Part shown: piece by piece, positions 6,830 through 12,923 of the stretch
How positions within the stretch are numbered: position 1 is the stretch's first letter
How the letters are laid out: each line of letters starts with the position of its first letter
Assembly: GCA_900545995.1 (NCBI GenBank)
Contig: URBM01000049.1
Location: 1-12,923 of the forward strand
Reading direction: 5' to 3'
DNA: 12,923 bases
DNA from: an uncultured Collinsella sp.
GTDB taxonomy: Bacteria > Actinomycetota > Coriobacteriia > Coriobacteriales > Coriobacteriaceae
Notes under the pieces: generated by a model
What the model saw: only the letters and a program-made list of their open reading frames with translations
The model's database searches: none
What the model was told of the DNA's origin: nothing
Program-made: the position numbers and the translations under genes

Positions 6830-6954
6830 AATGAGCGTGGATAATCTCCCGCATACAAATTGAGCGTGGATTTTCTCCCACTTTGAGCGTAAAACCACGC
6901 TCTAAACGGGAGATTATCCACGCTCATTATCTCGGTGGGAGAAAATCCACGCTC
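6830..6954. repeat. Interleaved inverted repeats built on a GAGCGTGG core
   Basis: Arm A (6830-6851) is a perfect 22-base complement of A' (6907-6928). Arm B (6862-6881) is a perfect 20-base complement of B' (6935-6954). In the centre, GAGCGT (6885-6890) faces ACGCTC (6897-6902). The order A, B, C, C', A', B' means the two perfect pairings cannot nest. A and B share GAGCGTGGAT-N2-TCTCCC, so B with A' and A with B' can form a nested hairpin with two mismatches each. It fills the gap between two convergent genes and may end transcription from both sides. Confidence 0.85.
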
Positions 6955-6956
6955 GA

Positions 6957-7286
6957 TTACTCGTCGACGATCTCGGCGAGCCAGACGTTCAGTGTATCGA
7001 CCTCGGGACAGCAGAACTTTGCCGTGCCGGGCTCGTTGCCGGGCACGGTGCCGCCGTAGCGCAGGATGTCGATATAGGGAAAGCCCACGTGGCAGGCCAT
7101 GGAGCACATCTTGCCGCGATCGCGGTCGAAGTCGAAGACGTCGCCCGGCTTGTGCCCATGGTGGCAGCGACACGTACCCAGCTGGTCCACGCAGCTAATG
7201 CGAATACGCGGGCGCTTGCCACGCGGCGCACCGAGCGGCTTGTTCTCGCTCGCGGGCTCGGGGATGCTTTCGCCGGCGCTACTCAT
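6957..7286 (-). CDS. Small Cys-rich protein, probably TIGR04076 family
   Basis: A 109-residue soluble protein of unknown function. Seven cysteines lie at residues 32, 39, 41, 61, 65, 92 and 93, with GHKPGDVFDF (44-53) and a CCPEV near the end. This pattern of early Cys, GHKxGD, mid-chain Cys pair and late Cys is what I remember of the TIGR04076 family; a bound metal or cluster is plausible but unproven. The first 25 residues are a Pro/Gly/Ser-rich tail not typical of the family. The start ATG 7286-7284 lies inside the end of the kinase gene (shared bases ATGAGTAG), and no strong ribosome site precedes it, so translation is probably coupled to the kinase. The stop is two bases from the inverted-repeat cluster. 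Confidence 0.72.
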   Translation of the reverse strand: MSSAGESIPEPASENKPLGAPRGKRPRIRISCVDQLGTCRCHHGHKPGDVFDFDRDRGKMCSMACHVGFPYIDILRYGGTVPGNEPGTAKFCCPEVDTLNVWLAEIVDE

Positions 7287-8103
7287 GGTCGATCACATCC
7301 AGGCAGGCCTCGATGGGCAGGCCGGCGGACTTGTCCTCCTGGTCGGCGTTGCGCTCGATAAGCTCTGCCACCACGCGCATGGCATCGGCCGTTGCACGCT
7401 GCAGACTCCAGCCGGCCATCACGCGACCGACGAGCACCGCCGAGAACGTATCGCCCGTACCCGGGAAGTAAACCGGGATCAGGTCGAAGGGAATCGTGAA
7501 GTACTCCCCCGCCACGTGGTCGTAACCGATGACGGCGTTCGTGCCGTCGACCACAGCGCTCGTAATGACCACCGACTTGGCGCCCAGCGCGCGCATGGCG
7601 TCCACAAGGGCGTGGGCCTCGTCAGGCGTGATTTGCTCGGCAATGGGCGTGTCGGTGAGCAGGCACGCCTCGGTATAGTTGGGCACCGCATAGTCGGCGC
7701 ACTCGAGCAGATGCCTCATGAGGCCGATCGTGGACTCGGGAACACCGGCGTAGAGCTTGCCGTTGTCGCCCATGATGGGATCGACGAAAACCTTGGTGCC
7801 CTTTTGCGCGCGGCGGTGGCAAAAGTCCGAGATGATGCGCGTCTCTTCCTCGGTCACGATAAAGCCGGTCGAGATGGCGTCGAACTCAAAGCCGAGCTCC
7901 TCCCAGATGGCGAGGCTCTGACGCACGTACTCGGTGGTGTCATGGATGTAGAACTTGGGATAGTTGAGCGTATCGGACACAAGCGCCGTCGGCAGGTTGT
8001 GGATGCGATAGCCCATGTGCGACAGTACCGGCAGCATGGCGGAAAGCGCGACCTTACCGTAGCCGCACATATCGTTGATCAGCAGCAGCTGAGTGTTCTT
8101 CAT
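7279..8103 (-). CDS. Pyridoxamine kinase (PdxY/ThiD-like, ribokinase superfamily)
   Basis: Cytosolic kinase that phosphorylates pyridoxamine or another B6 vitamer in the salvage route to pyridoxal phosphate. The ribokinase anion-hole motif GTGD (215-218), with catalytic D218, sits in YFPGTGDTFSAVL. DPIMGDNGKLY (108-118) and PNYTEA (141-146) are typical of PdxY/PdxK-like kinases. The N-terminus LLINDMCGYGKVAL replaces the usual SxxxxGxxG substrate loop in the way the Firmicute/Actinobacterial pyridoxamine kinases do. The start chosen is ATG 8103, with AAGGGGG just upstream; an upstream in-frame ATG at 8205 lacks support and would add an arginine-rich tail. The result is 274 residues, normal length. 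It overlaps the TIGR04076-like gene by eight bases. PdxY and hydroxymethylpyrimidine kinases are hard to tell apart by eye. Confidence 0.85.
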   Translation of the reverse strand: MKNTQLLLINDMCGYGKVALSAMLPVLSHMGYRIHNLPTALVSDTLNYPKFYIHDTTEYVRQSLAIWEELGFEFDAISTGFIVTEEETRIISDFCHRRAQKGTKVFVDPIMGDNGKLYAGVPESTIGLMRHLLECADYAVPNYTEACLLTDTPIAEQITPDEAHALVDAMRALGAKSVVITSAVVDGTNAVIGYDHVAGEYFTIPFDLIPVYFPGTGDTFSAVLVGRVMAGWSLQRATADAMRVVAELIERNADQEDKSAGLPIEACLDVIDHE

Positions 8104-8134
8104 GAGAGTCCCCCTTGGGTCGGGAGCGGCGCAA

Positions 8135-8152
8135 AGTCGCCACAGTGCGACT
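8135..8152. promoter_or_regulatory. Candidate operator before the pyridoxamine kinase gene
   Basis: AGTCGC (8135-8140) and GCGACT (8147-8152) form a perfect 6-bp inverted repeat with a six-base centre. It lies 31 bases before the kinase start and next to a possible minus-strand -10 (TACACT, complement of 8154-8159). No matching -35 was found, so the promoter call is weak. Confidence 0.3.
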
Positions 8153-8228
8153 AAGTGTAGCGCAGGGGACGTTGCGAGCAGGCGCCAGGGCCGCGAAGAG
8201 CGCATTGTTGCGGAAAGGTTTCGGAAAA

Positions 8229-8259
8229 TGATCCCTTTTCCTCCGTCCCCAAGGGATCA
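8229..8259. repeat. 9-bp inverted repeat, TGATCCCTT type
   Basis: TGATCCCTT (8229-8237) is perfectly complementary to AAGGGATCA (8251-8259), with a 13-base loop rich in C and T. On the minus strand the stem is followed by TTTT, so it could end a transcript arriving from the right, but no minus-strand gene lies there. It looks like another short intergenic palindrome. Confidence 0.6.
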
Positions 8260-8304
8260 CATGCACCCAAGCGGACCGTGGCGGAATCACAGGTTGAGGA
8301 CGGA

Positions 8305-8449
8305 CAGCGAAAACGTTCCTAAGCGAGCAAGGTGGCGTGAAAGAGGAGGGCATAGGCCTTGTGGCCATGTCCGACGATTGAACGCCAGATTGCCGCTTAG
8401 GGACGTTTGCAGCGTCGAGCCGTTACGCGGTTTGGTAAAACCGCGTAAC
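8305..8449 (+). ncRNA. Structured RNA element, copy 2 (two-copy family in this window)
   Basis: It has the same fold as 1252-1394 with different stem bases. After CAGCGA (8305-8310), helix 1 pairs 8311-8325 with 8394-8408 (15 pairs, one T.G). A8326 is bulged. Helix 2 is GCAA 8327-8330 with TTGC 8390-8393. Helix 3 is TGGCGT 8333-8338 with ACGCCA 8382-8387. A tandem G.A step follows (8339-8340 with 8380-8381), then a purine-rich internal loop. Helix 4 is 8348-8358 with 8363-8372, with bulged A8354 and loop TTGT. Linker GCAGCGTCGA (8409-8418) leads to hairpin 8422-8433/8438-8449, loop GGTA. The operon promoter at 8465 lies after it, so it is not part of that leader. If transcribed, it would be a separate plus-strand RNA; its promoter is not evident. 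Confidence 0.72.
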
Positions 8450-8464
8450 CACTAGTTTGGTACC

Positions 8465-8493
8465 TTGACATTCATTTCTCATGCTCCTAGATT
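8465..8493 (+). promoter_or_regulatory. Sigma-70 type promoter of the MarR-ABC operon
   Basis: A perfect -35 TTGACA (8465-8470), a 17-base spacer and a -10 TAGATT (8488-8493). Transcription would start near 8500 and give a leader of about 50 bases with AGAAAGGAG before the MarR gene. Confidence 0.75.
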
Positions 8494-8494
8494 G

Positions 8495-8524
8495 GTTAGG
8501 CACAAAACAATTCCACTACCTAAC
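8495..8524. promoter_or_regulatory. Candidate MarR operator
   Basis: GTTAGG (8495-8500) and CCTAAC (8519-8524) form an inverted pair with half-sites 24 bases apart, directly over the predicted transcription start. Reading both half-sites outward gives TTGGTTAGGCAC and TTAGTTAGGTAG. The position downstream of the -10 fits repression by the encoded MarR protein; the match is inferred from location, not from a known consensus. Confidence 0.5.
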
Positions 8525-8548
8525 TAAAGAAAGGAGCAACACTAATTC

Positions 8549-9055
8549 ATGTGCGATGAACCTCTTAACCTTTGTTCGCACGAGCCCGGCGGCGACCCGT
8601 CACAGCTGGCGGATGCACCCGAAGCGGTTAGCTCAGAAGACAAGCTTGCCAAGCGCATCCTCAATGGCCTGGGCTTTTGCGGCCATTACATGCATTTTCA
8701 TGGCGGAGGCGTGTCCGGCAAGGCGCCCATCATCTGCCTGCTGGCCAAGCAACCCGGCGGCGAGATGTCGCAGCAGGAACTCGGCATGCACTTTGACCTC
8801 AAGCCGGGGTCGCTTTCCGAGATCCTGTCCAAACTCGAGCTCAACGGCCTCATCGAGCGCAGCCGTAACCCCAAGGATCGACGGCAGCTCACCATTCGCC
8901 TGACCGAAACCGGCCGGGAAAACGCCCGCATCGACCAGGCAGCCCGCATTCGCTTTAGAGAGCAGGCCTTTGGTGCCCTCACCCACGACGAGCGCGAGCA
9001 GCTCGCCGAAATGCTCGAGAAAATCCGTGTAACCTGGGAGGAACTGGATGATTAA
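8549..9055 (+). CDS. MarR family transcriptional regulator of the ABC exporter operon
   Basis: Dimeric winged-helix DNA-binding protein that probably represses its own operon until a toxic ligand binds. The winged helix spans about 73-122: MSQQELGMHFDLKPGSLSEI is the helix-turn-helix, and the wing carries NPKDRRQ with the conserved D110 and R112. Helices before and after (about 31-68 and 123-165) would form the dimer. Residues 1-30 are an extra, probably flexible tail. An unusual cluster C44-G-H-Y-M-H-F-H (44-51) could sense metal or oxidants. ATG 8549 follows AAAGGAG by 13 bases, a somewhat long gap. The stop overlaps the exporter start by eight bases (ATGATTAA), and a GGGAGG inside this gene serves the next one. 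Confidence 0.88.
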   Translation: MCDEPLNLCSHEPGGDPSQLADAPEAVSSEDKLAKRILNGLGFCGHYMHFHGGGVSGKAPIICLLAKQPGGEMSQQELGMHFDLKPGSLSEILSKLELNGLIERSRNPKDRRQLTIRLTETGRENARIDQAARIRFREQAFGALTHDEREQLAEMLEKIRVTWEELDD

Positions 9056-10862
9056 AACCCTCATGGGCAGCATCCGCGACTATATAAAAGTCACCGTTGC
9101 CACGCCGTTGCTCGTGCTTGGCGAGGTGCTCTGCGAGATGCTGATTCCATTTATCACCGCCAACCTGATCGACGCCATCAAAGATGGCACCACCGTAGCC
9201 GAGATGCTTCCCACCGCAGGCTTTTTGGTGCTCATCGCGCTGACGTCGCTTGCTTTTGGCGCCGCTGCCGGCGTCACCTGCAGCCATGCGAGTTGCGGCT
9301 TCGCTAAGAACCTGCGTCACGACCTGTTCTACAAGATCCAGACGTTCAGCTTTGCCAACATCGATGAGTTCTCGAGCTCCTCGCTCGTCACGCGCCTGAC
9401 CACCGATATCAACAACGTGCAGCAGGCCTTTATGATGATCATCCGTATCGCCGTGCGCGCGCCGCTGGTATTGATCTTCGCCTTTACCATGGCATTTATC
9501 ATGGGCGGCAGCGTCGCCATGGTCTACCTGGTCATCATTCCGCTGCTGGGCTTTGGGCTGTTCTTTATCATCTTTAAGGTGCGTCCCATCTTCTCGCGCG
9601 TGTTCCACAAGTACGACGCCCTTAACGAGTCCGTCGAGGAAAACGTCACCGGCATGCGCGTGGTCAAGAGCTACGTGCGCGAAGACTTTGAGAAGGAGAA
9701 GTTCGCGACCGCCGCACGCGACGTCCAGATGGACTTCACCCGCGCCGAGAAGCTGCTTGCCTTTAACAACCCCATGATGAACATCTGCGTCAACGGCGCG
9801 TTTGTCGTCATCATCTACCTGGGCTCCAAGCTCATCATCACGAGCCAGGGCACGCTGTTCGACGTGGGCCAGCTCTCCTCCATCTTTACCTACGGCTTCC
9901 AGATTCTGATGAGCCTAATGCAGCTGTCGATGATCTTTGTCATGGTGACCATGGCCGACGAATCGGCGCACCGCATCACCGAGGTGCTGGCCGCCGAGCC
10001 CACGATCGCCGATCCCGCCGAGCCCGTGCTCGAGGTCGCCGATGGCTCCATCGACTTTGACCACGTGAGCTTTAAGTATTCCGCGCATGCGAAGCGCCAG
10101 GCGCTCGACGATATCGACCTGCACATTAAGAGCGGCGAGACCATCGGCATCATCGGCGGCACCGGCTCGGCCAAGTCGACGCTCGTGAACCTGATCGCCC
10201 GTCTGTACGATGTCACGGAGGGTACCGTGCGCGTGGGCGGCGTGGATGTACGCGACTACGACTTGGACGCCCTGCGCCACCAGGTGGCCATGGTGCTGCA
10301 GAAAAACGTGCTGTTTAGCGGCACGATTGCCGAGAACCTGCGTTGGGGCGACCCGAACGCCACCGACGAAGAGGTCCGCGAGGCCGCGCATCTGGCCTGC
10401 GCCGACGAGTTTGTCGACGGCTTCCCCAAGGGCTATGACACCTGGATCGAACAGGGCGGCTCCAATGTTTCCGGCGGTCAGAAGCAGCGTCTGTGCATTG
10501 CGCGTGCCCTGCTGCGTCGCCCCAAGATCTTGATCCTGGACGACTCCACGAGCGCCGTCGACACCAAGACCGACGCCAAGATTCGCGCAGGGCTGGCAAG
10601 CTATCTGCCCAACACGACCAAGCTCATCATCGCCCAGCGCATTAGCTCCGTGCAGGACGCAGACCGCATCATCGTCATGGAGGGCGGCCGCATCGCGCAG
10701 ATCGGTAACCACGACGAGCTGCTCAAGACGAGCGAGATCTACCGCGAGACCTTTACCTCGCAGAACAAGATGTCTGCCGAGGGCGAAGAGGCCGTCGAGG
10801 CCGACACCGAGGCATCCGTAACGCAAGCTCAGACCCAGGAAGGAGGCGAGGCACATGAGTAA
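9048..10862 (+). CDS. Heterodimeric ABC exporter, subunit with the degenerate ATP site
   Basis: Inner-membrane half-transporter: a six-helix membrane domain (about 15-310) followed by a nucleotide-binding domain (about 335-572). Walker A is GGTGSAKST (370-378), with A375 where Gly is usual. The Q-loop is Q418 and the signature is the canonical VSGGQ (474-478). After Walker B (ILIL-D498) the catalytic Glu is replaced by D499, and the switch His is replaced by Q530 (IIAQRI). These changes are expected for the degenerate site of TM287/288- or BmrC/BmrD-like heterodimers. An acidic tail (572-604) follows the ATPase. GGGAGG lies seven bases before ATG 9048. The gene overlaps both neighbours by eight bases, indicating coupled translation. 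The likely role is drug or lipid-like substrate export; the substrate is unknown. Confidence 0.93.
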   Translation: MIKTLMGSIRDYIKVTVATPLLVLGEVLCEMLIPFITANLIDAIKDGTTVAEMLPTAGFLVLIALTSLAFGAAAGVTCSHASCGFAKNLRHDLFYKIQTFSFANIDEFSSSSLVTRLTTDINNVQQAFMMIIRIAVRAPLVLIFAFTMAFIMGGSVAMVYLVIIPLLGFGLFFIIFKVRPIFSRVFHKYDALNESVEENVTGMRVVKSYVREDFEKEKFATAARDVQMDFTRAEKLLAFNNPMMNICVNGAFVVIIYLGSKLIITSQGTLFDVGQLSSIFTYGFQILMSLMQLSMIFVMVTMADESAHRITEVLAAEPTIADPAEPVLEVADGSIDFDHVSFKYSAHAKRQALDDIDLHIKSGETIGIIGGTGSAKSTLVNLIARLYDVTEGTVRVGGVDVRDYDLDALRHQVAMVLQKNVLFSGTIAENLRWGDPNATDEEVREAAHLACADEFVDGFPKGYDTWIEQGGSNVSGGQKQRLCIARALLRRPKILILDDSTSAVDTKTDAKIRAGLASYLPNTTKLIIAQRISSVQDADRIIVMEGGRIAQIGNHDELLKTSEIYRETFTSQNKMSAEGEEAVEADTEASVTQAQTQEGGEAHE

Positions 10863-12774
10863 GGCAACGACCGCCGAGCGCGCGCTCAACCGCAAGGGCG
10901 GCACCATGTCGCGCCTCATCAAGACGCTCTTTGGCTTTTACCCCGTGCTTTTGCCCCTCGTCGTCGCCGGCGTGGTGCTCTGCGCCATCATCAACTCCAT
11001 CGGCGCGACCTTCCTTCAGAGCGCCCTGCAGATTATTAGCGAATCGTGGCAGTCGGGCGATTGGGGAGCCGCGCAGCCCAAGATCGCACAGCTCGTGACC
11101 ACCCTCGCCTGCATCTACGGCATCGGCATCCTGTCCTCGCTCTTCTGGAACCGCGCCATGGCCATCGTCACGCAGGGCTCGCTGGAGAAGCTGCGCGAGA
11201 AGATGTTCAACCGCATGCAGGACCTGCCGATCCGCTACTTCGACACGCACCAGCGCGGCGACATCATGAGCCACTACACCAATGACATCGACACGCTGCG
11301 CCAGATGATCAGCCAGTCGCTGCCCAACCTGCTCATGACGGTCATCGTCATCGTCACGGTGTTCTTTATCATGCTGTACTACAGCGTGTGGATGTGCTTG
11401 GTCATTATTGCCGGCGTCGCCTTTATGACCTTTATGACCAAGCTGCTCGGCTCCAACTCCGCGCGCTTCTTTATTGCGCAGCAGACCGAGCTCGGCGTTG
11501 TCGAGGGCCATATCGAGGAAGTCATGAACGGCCAGAAGGTCGTCAAGGCATTCTGCCACGAGTCTGCCGCCGAAGCCGATTTTGACGAGCGCAACGAAAA
11601 GCTCTTCGAGGTCTCGCAGAAGGCCAACATGTACGCCAACATCCTCATGCCCATCCTTATGAACCTGGGCAACCTGCTCTACGTGCTGGTCGCACTGGCC
11701 GGCGGCATTTTCCTAGCGCTGGGCGTGCCCAACCTGAGCATCTCGGGCATGGCGCTGTCCATCGCCGTCGTGGTGCCGTTCCTCAACATGACCAAGCAGT
11801 TCTGTGGACAGATCGGCCAGATCTCGCAGCAGATCAACGCCGTGGTCATGGGCCTCGCCGGCGCCGACCGTATCTTTGAGCTCATCGACGAGGAGCCCGA
11901 AGCCGACGAAGGCTATGTGACGCTTGTCAACGCTCAGGTGAACCCCGATACCTGGCAGCTCGAGGAGGCCGACCACCGCACCGGCATGTGGGCCTGGAAA
12001 CATCCGCACCGCGCAACCGGCGAGATCGAGTACGTGCCGCTGCGTGGCGACCTGGTCATGGACAACGTCGACTTTGGCTACACGCCCGACCACGAGGTGC
12101 TGCACGGCGTGTCCGTGTTTGCCAAGCCGGGCCAGAAGGTCGCGTTTGTCGGCGCCACCGGTGCCGGTAAGACGACCATCACCAACCTCATCAACCGCTT
12201 CTATGACATCGCCGACGGCAAGATTCGCTACGACGGCATCAACGTCAACAAGATCCGCAAGGCAGACCTGCGCCGCTCGCTGGGCGTGGTGCTGCAGGAC
12301 GTAAACCTGTTCACCGGCACCGTGATGGATAACATCCGCTACGGCAATCTGGATGCCACCGACGAGGAGTGCATCGCGGCGGCCAAGCTCGCGGGCGCGG
12401 ATGACTTTATCACCCGCCTGCCCGACGGCTACGACACCATGCTCACCGGCAACGGCGCGCAGCTGTCGCAGGGCCAGCGTCAGCTGATTTCGATCGCACG
12501 CGCCGCCGTCGCCGATCCGCCGGCAATGATTCTGGACGAGGCCACGTCGAGCATCGATACCCGCACCGAGGCTATCGTGCAGGCCGGCATGGACAAGCTC
12601 ATGGAAGGCCGCACGACGTTTGTCATCGCGCACCGCCTCTCCACCGTACGCAACTCCGACGCAATCATCTGTCTGGACCACGGCCGCATCATCGAGCGCG
12701 GCAACCACGACGAGCTGATCGCCAAGCGCGGGTATTACTACCAGCTCTATACCGGAGCGTTTGAGCTGGAATAG
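10855..12774 (+). CDS. Heterodimeric ABC exporter, subunit with the canonical catalytic residues
   Basis: Partner half-transporter of 639 residues with a six-helix membrane domain (about 25-330) and a nucleotide-binding domain (about 398-636). Walker A is GATGAGKTT (433-441), the Q-loop is Q481, Walker B is MIL-D561 with catalytic E562, and the switch is H593 (IAHRLSTV). The signature is LSQGQ (537-541) instead of LSGGQ. Its intact Walker and His residues pair with the VSGGQ of the other subunit to make the active site; its LSQGQ belongs to the degenerate site. An extra segment (about 351-397, with GMWAWKHPH) joins the two domains; I recall such inserts in related exporters. ATG 10855 follows GGAGG by eight bases and overlaps the previous gene. 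An internal ATG at codon 18 is a less likely start. Confidence 0.93.
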   Translation: MSKATTAERALNRKGGTMSRLIKTLFGFYPVLLPLVVAGVVLCAIINSIGATFLQSALQIISESWQSGDWGAAQPKIAQLVTTLACIYGIGILSSLFWNRAMAIVTQGSLEKLREKMFNRMQDLPIRYFDTHQRGDIMSHYTNDIDTLRQMISQSLPNLLMTVIVIVTVFFIMLYYSVWMCLVIIAGVAFMTFMTKLLGSNSARFFIAQQTELGVVEGHIEEVMNGQKVVKAFCHESAAEADFDERNEKLFEVSQKANMYANILMPILMNLGNLLYVLVALAGGIFLALGVPNLSISGMALSIAVVVPFLNMTKQFCGQIGQISQQINAVVMGLAGADRIFELIDEEPEADEGYVTLVNAQVNPDTWQLEEADHRTGMWAWKHPHRATGEIEYVPLRGDLVMDNVDFGYTPDHEVLHGVSVFAKPGQKVAFVGATGAGKTTITNLINRFYDIADGKIRYDGINVNKIRKADLRRSLGVVLQDVNLFTGTVMDNIRYGNLDATDEECIAAAKLAGADDFITRLPDGYDTMLTGNGAQLSQGQRQLISIARAAVADPPAMILDEATSSIDTRTEAIVQAGMDKLMEGRTTFVIAHRLSTVRNSDAIICLDHGRIIERGNHDELIAKRGYYYQLYTGAFELE

Positions 12775-12810
12775 GACCGGTTACTGACGGAGGGCGCCCC
12801 GGGGGCGGGC

Positions 12811-12876
12811 GGGGTAATTCCTCCGTGCTCAAACATTCTCGCTTCGCTGCGAAACTGCGCGCGGAGGAAATACCCC
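12811..12876. repeat. 15-bp inverted repeat after the exporter operon
   Basis: GGGGTAATTCCTCCG (12811-12825) pairs with 12862-12876 with one mismatch. The loop holds a small hairpin TTCG/CGAA (12843-12853). It begins about 36 bases after the exporter stop, where a terminator is expected, but no T-run follows before the adapter. The last arm base is shared with the adapter, so the right edge is uncertain. Confidence 0.6.
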
Positions 12877-12923
12877 TGTCTCTTATACACATCTGACGCT
12901 GCCGACGATAAGGCTCGTGTAGA
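12876..12923 (-). other. Nextera i5 adapter and transposon end (synthetic)
   Basis: Bases 12876-12908 are the reverse complement of the Nextera read-1 adapter, starting with the mosaic end. Bases 12909-12916 (TAAGGCTC) occupy the i5 index position and, from memory, match the reverse complement of index S521. The last seven bases are the start of the outer P5 primer. This is not genomic. Confidence 0.97.

Larger units (their letters stand above)
8104..8548. other. 445-base divergent intergenic region
   Basis: No convincing coding region. It holds, in order, the kinase leader with a small palindrome (8135-8152), an inverted repeat (8229-8259), structured RNA copy 2 (8305-8449), and the promoter and operator of the MarR-ABC operon (8465-8524). 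The plus-strand open frame from 8093 to 8455 overlaps the kinase start and reads straight through these structures, so it is not taken as a gene. Confidence 0.7.

Noticed and set aside
8305..8449. 6S, SRP, RNase P or tmRNA as identity of the structured element
   Set aside because: None of their conserved core sequences is present, and two copies in 13 kb do not fit these usually single-copy RNAs.
8093..8455. Plus-strand open frame across the intergenic region
   Set aside because: It overlaps the kinase start, has no ribosome site, and is Arg-rich; the covarying RNA structure explains the same bases better.
9048..10862. First exporter subunit as a decaying pseudogene because of its missing Glu and His
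   Set aside because: The changes are the standard degenerate-site pattern of heterodimeric exporters and the partner has the matching signature change.
12689..12892. Minus-strand open frame beginning MCIRDR
   Set aside because: MCIRDR is the translation of the Nextera mosaic end, a well-known artefact; the rest lies antisense to the exporter gene.

Overview
The window is one stretch of high-GC bacterial chromosome enclosed at both ends by synthetic Nextera adapter. Index-bearing adapter occupies 1-43 and 12876-12923, so only about 44-12875 is genome. Gene content, codon use, short overlapping operons and many palindromic intergenic sequences suggest a gut actinobacterium of the Coriobacteriia, most likely Collinsella. 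That placement comes from pattern recognition, not from a database search.

Layout. On the minus strand from the left come a truncated gene (44-183), a Tat-type lipoprotein binding protein for a polar amino acid ABC transporter (193-1119), an aldose 1-epimerase-like protein (1400-2293) and an unrecognised single-pass membrane protein (2373-3212). On the plus strand follow an MFS drug/sugar exporter with a TTG start (3473-4723), an AAA ATPase of the DUF4143 type (4936-6306) and a low-molecular-weight protein phosphatase (6340-6786). Facing them on the minus strand is a two-gene unit: pyridoxamine kinase (7279-8103) overlapping a small Cys-rich TIGR04076-like protein (6957-7286). The right third is a plus-strand operon: a MarR repressor (8549-9055) and the two halves of a heterodimeric ABC exporter (9048-10862 and 10855-12774). 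Each junction in this operon is an 8-base overlap.

Working together. The MarR-ABC operon is a self-contained, probably self-repressed export system. It has a clear promoter (TTGACA, 17 bases, TAGATT) and an inverted GTTAGG/CCTAAC pair downstream of it. The exporter has one degenerate and one canonical ATP site, split between the subunits as expected for a TM287/288 or BmrC/BmrD type heterodimer.

The most interesting signal lies between genes. Two intergenic segments, 1252-1394 and 8305-8449, fold into the same structure although their stem sequences differ. Both have a 15-pair closing stem, a bulged A, a second helix, tandem G.A mismatches, an apical hairpin with a bulged A, a conserved GCAGCGTCGA linker and a 3' hairpin with a 4-base loop. 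Paired bases change together while unpaired bases are conserved, and the non-Watson-Crick pairs are G.T only when read on the plus strand. This suggests a structured RNA family in at least two copies. Other non-coding structures are three 19-bp palindromes spaced exactly 33 bp before the DUF4143 ATPase, an interleaved set of inverted repeats between convergent genes at 6830-6954, and several perfect hairpins.
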